DNA from: an uncultured bacterium
GTDB lineage: Bacteria > Planctomycetota > JAJSAM01 > JAJVHW01
Direction of reading: 5' to 3'
DNA length: 46,996 bases
Assembly (NCBI GenBank): GCA_937996235.1
Contig: CALKVK010000003.1
Span: 1-46,996 of the forward strand
Shown: piece after piece, positions 45,291 to 46,996 of the stretch
Numbering within the stretch: position 1 is the first letter of the stretch
How the letters are laid out: every line of letters begins with the position of its first letter
Position numbers and translations under genes: made by a program
The notes under the pieces: model-generated
Seen by the model: the letters and a program-made list of their open reading frames with translations, nothing else
Told to the model about the DNA's origin: nothing
Database searches by the model: none

Positions 45291-45626
45291 TCATCTTGAG
45301 CGGCGCTGGCGGTTGCGCAGCGCACGACGAGCCGCGGCTGCCGCGCTCTTCGTGATCCCCGGCGATCCGACGACGAGTTCCAGATCCGCCCGTGTGAGTC
45401 CGAGCTCGCGGTGTCGCTCGAGGAGGGTCGGCGTCGCCACGACCTGTACCAACGCCTCCGCAGCCCCGAGTTCCCGTGTGCGGAGCCGCGCGACGAGGCG
45501 CCGGCGAGTTGAGCGACCCCGCCCGGACGAACTCGCTTGACGCGCCGCCAGTTGGATGGATACATAGACAGGTTCGCTGGACGCACCTGCGAGCGTGAAG
45601 GAGGACAGAGTGGACGAATTCTTCAT
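45291..45626 (-). CDS. Possible small hypothetical protein or fragment
   Basis: This 111-aa frame has a helical second half (GLTRADLELVVGSPGITKSA, then AAAARRALRNRQ) that looks coding. Its putative ATG overlaps the 5' end of the plus-strand gene at 45610, so one of the two starts must be different. It may be a truncated gene. Confidence 0.35.
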   Translation of the reverse strand: MKNSSTLSSFTLAGASSEPVYVSIQLAARQASSSGRGRSTRRRLVARLRTRELGAAEALVQVVATPTLLERHRELGLTRADLELVVGSPGITKSAAAAARRALRNRQRRSR

Positions 45627-45933
45627 AGAATCCCCCAAAGCTCTTGTCAGGTATCGTACACCGAATCAGGACCAACCACTGCTCCAGAAAGGCTCGAGCA
45701 AAGTCGCTCCGTACTGGCTCCAACTCCACTTGGAGTTCATTGTTGGTAGTGGTGCGACTCGGGCGGAATTGAAGTACCAGCCGAGAGTGGGCGCATTCCA
45801 CAGCTTCGACTCGAGCGGGATCTGGAACGTCGAGGTCTCGGATACGACTCACGCGCAGATCGACTTCAACTGCGACGGTGATGCTGATGTCACGATACTC
45901 GGCATTTGGCGGCGGAGTAGCTCTGAGCGCTGA
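45610..45933 (+). CDS. Small beta-rich hypothetical protein
   Basis: This 107-aa protein has a perfect AAGGAGG (45598-45604) five bases before GTG 45610. Content is markedly less GC-biased than the window average. The sequence VDEFFIESPKALVRYRTPNQ, WLQLHLEFIVGSGATRAEL, FHSFDSSGIWNVEVSDTTHA and DADVTILGIWRR suggests a small beta sandwich, without a recognised family. Confidence 0.6.
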   Translation: MDEFFIESPKALVRYRTPNQDQPLLQKGSSKVAPYWLQLHLEFIVGSGATRAELKYQPRVGAFHSFDSSGIWNVEVSDTTHAQIDFNCDGDADVTILGIWRRSSSER

Positions 45934-46716
45934 GCAGGTTGTTCACGCCCCCGCGGGTATCCGCTGCAGCAGCGTCACGAGGCCGAATCCTCGATGGGGT
46001 CGCGCCGGATCGTAGCGCTACAGCCAGGGCGCGAGGCCAGTGCCGTCAACGCGGCTCGTCGGCCGCTCCGCTGCCAGCGACGTCTCGGGAGCAGCGATTG
46101 TTGCGGTGCCCAGCGTTCTGTGCGTGGCCTCTCATCCGCCATCGCGATGTGCCGGAACTGTCGTTCGAGAGCGGCGTCGGCGCGCGTCTCTGCCGTCGCG
46201 AGTGGTGGCCGTGTCGCGTAGCCGCCGACAGCGAGGACGGCGGTCTCGCGCGAGAACACTTGTCACGATGCGTCGTGGCGCGCACAGGCCACGGCTGCGA
46301 CGCAGCGCGAGCGCACGACTCACAGCATCTGCCCAGCGATAGACACTCGACGGCGACGTGTTCGACCCTGCCGTCCTGCTCTTCATCCGAGACCGCGGCG
46401 ACCTGCCATCAGGCATCCCGCTGGACCGGTTCCGGAAGACGAGCGACGGCGAACCGCTGAGCGTCACGCCGGGCACCTGGCCGGCATCGGTGTGCGTGGC
46501 GCAGGAGGGCGCCGACGCCTGGCAGACGGGCTGCCGGCACGAGCCCGCCGCGCGGTGCGCCGAGTTCGGCGCCGCGCCGAGAGACAACCCAGACGAACTG
46601 CAGACGTTCGGTATCTGTCCGGCGGACCACACCTTGCGCAACACCGCGACTCGCTGACCATCGCGCGCACGACGGGAGGTCGTGCGATGTCGAGACGGCG
46701 CTGATCTGCGGGGGAG
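45934..46716. other. Region without convincing genes before the IS66 element
   Basis: Frames on both strands are Arg/Ser/Ala-rich. One plus-strand frame (46358-46657) has a mildly protein-like start (LLFIRDRGDLPSG) but no ribosome binding site or family. A hairpin with arms CGCACGAC / GTCGTGCG lies at 46666-46686, just before the IS66 gene. The left inverted repeat of the IS should lie in this region, but I cannot place it without the right end. Confidence 0.5.
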
Positions 46717-46986
46717 ATGCGTGAGCTGCTGCAGGGGCAGGAGCGGAGCGGGCTCTCGCTGAAGGCGTTCGCCGAAGCCGCGGGCGGCGCGGCCACGACG
46801 CTCGCTTGGTGGCGGGCGCGGCTCCGCGAGGGGATCGCGCCGCGGGTCGTGCCGGCCGGCGTCGTGGAGGGGGTCGTGGAGCGCGGAATCTCGGTCGAGA
46901 TCGTCGTCCGGGACGTGCGCGTGCGCGTGGCGGACACGGACGCGCAGGCGTTCGCCCGGCTGGTGCGCGCGCTCCCGGCGTGCTGA
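46717..46986 (+). CDS. tnpA: IS66-family accessory protein TnpA
   Basis: This 89-aa protein has the short IS66 Orf1 layout: an N-terminal HTH (SGLSLKAFAEAAGGAATTLAWW, with the typical W-x-x-R-L that follows) and a C-terminal strand pattern (VEIVVRDVRVRVADTDAQAF). IS66 elements carry tnpA-tnpB-tnpC in order with overlaps, as here. It marks the left part of an IS66 copy at the edge of the window. Confidence 0.85.
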   Translation: MRELLQGQERSGLSLKAFAEAAGGAATTLAWWRARLREGIAPRVVPAGVVEGVVERGISVEIVVRDVRVRVADTDAQAFARLVRALPAC

Positions 46987-46996
46987 CGGTCCCGCC
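46980..46996 (+). mobile_element. tnpB: Start of IS66 tnpB, cut by the window end
   Basis: A GTG overlapping the tnpA stop by 7 bp begins the peptide VLTVPP, matching the usual start of IS66 TnpB (MLTxPP). Only 17 bases are in view. The frame and overlap support it, but the remainder lies outside the window. Confidence 0.7.

Noticed and set aside
46358..46657. 99-aa frame before the IS66 element
   Set aside because: No Shine-Dalgarno, no family resemblance and mixed composition. Too weak to call a gene.

Overview
The window is a very GC-rich bacterial chromosome segment that has taken up a large accessory region next to a tRNA gene. The A/R/P-rich proteins, frequent GTG starts and an 8-bp-period GC repeat array would fit Planctomycetota, Myxococcota or a similar soil lineage. 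No ribosomal RNA or housekeeping marker is present, so I cannot assign it.

Layout. (1) 1-3310: ordinary chromosomal genes, a response regulator with a C-terminal zinc ribbon and an exported thioredoxin-fold/TPR protein, followed by a repeat array. (2) 3311-3387: tRNA-Pro(CGG), a plausible integration target. (3) 3654-5636: small accessory genes, an Imm1-like immunity protein and a DUF2971 protein. (4) 13286-5854 on the minus strand: an eight-gene cassette whose neighbours mostly overlap by 4 bp. In transcription order it encodes an HTH protein, a DUF3854/DUF927-like primase-helicase, an orphan Spo11/TopoVI-A-like protein, a small unknown, a ParB-DNA methyltransferase fusion, a DUF4406-like protein, an excisionase-like HTH and a tyrosine integrase. 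A near-perfect palindrome covers the first start codon. This looks like the replication and integration core of a mobile element. (5) 13332-21851: a serine recombinase with a striking inverted repeat in its upstream DNA, an orphan toxin/immunity-like pair, tail-to-tail TerS-like and TerL genes, a PD-(D/E)XK-like protein with an ECT motif, and a DUF2924 gene. (6) 22380-26741: a second, decayed phage signature. A 3' remnant of an HK97-type terL and a 5' remnant of a portal gene bracket a two-gene cargo, a SIR2-GNAT-like protein followed by a YjbQ-family protein. (7) 26976-43492: a 16.5-kb, six-gene plus-strand defence-type operon. (8) 43787-46996: a membrane protein, small unknown genes and the left part of an IS66-family element cut by the window end.

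The strongest candidate for an undescribed system is region 7. It combines a type III-like restriction subunit (DEAH helicase plus PD-ExK), a beta-class methyltransferase, a helicase with a RelE-like domain fused to UvrD, an unknown 543-aa protein, a two-HxK PLD-like protein and a 1,400-aa STAND-type NTPase with its own C-terminal PD-ExK nuclease. Junction overlaps and gaps of a few bases tie the first five genes together. I infer modification-guided self/non-self discrimination, with several nucleases acting as effectors. The second candidate is the SIR2-GNAT/YjbQ pair lodged at a terL-portal junction, where nucleotide depletion would be the expected action. Functions of both are inferred from domains and gene order. 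No similarity search was run.
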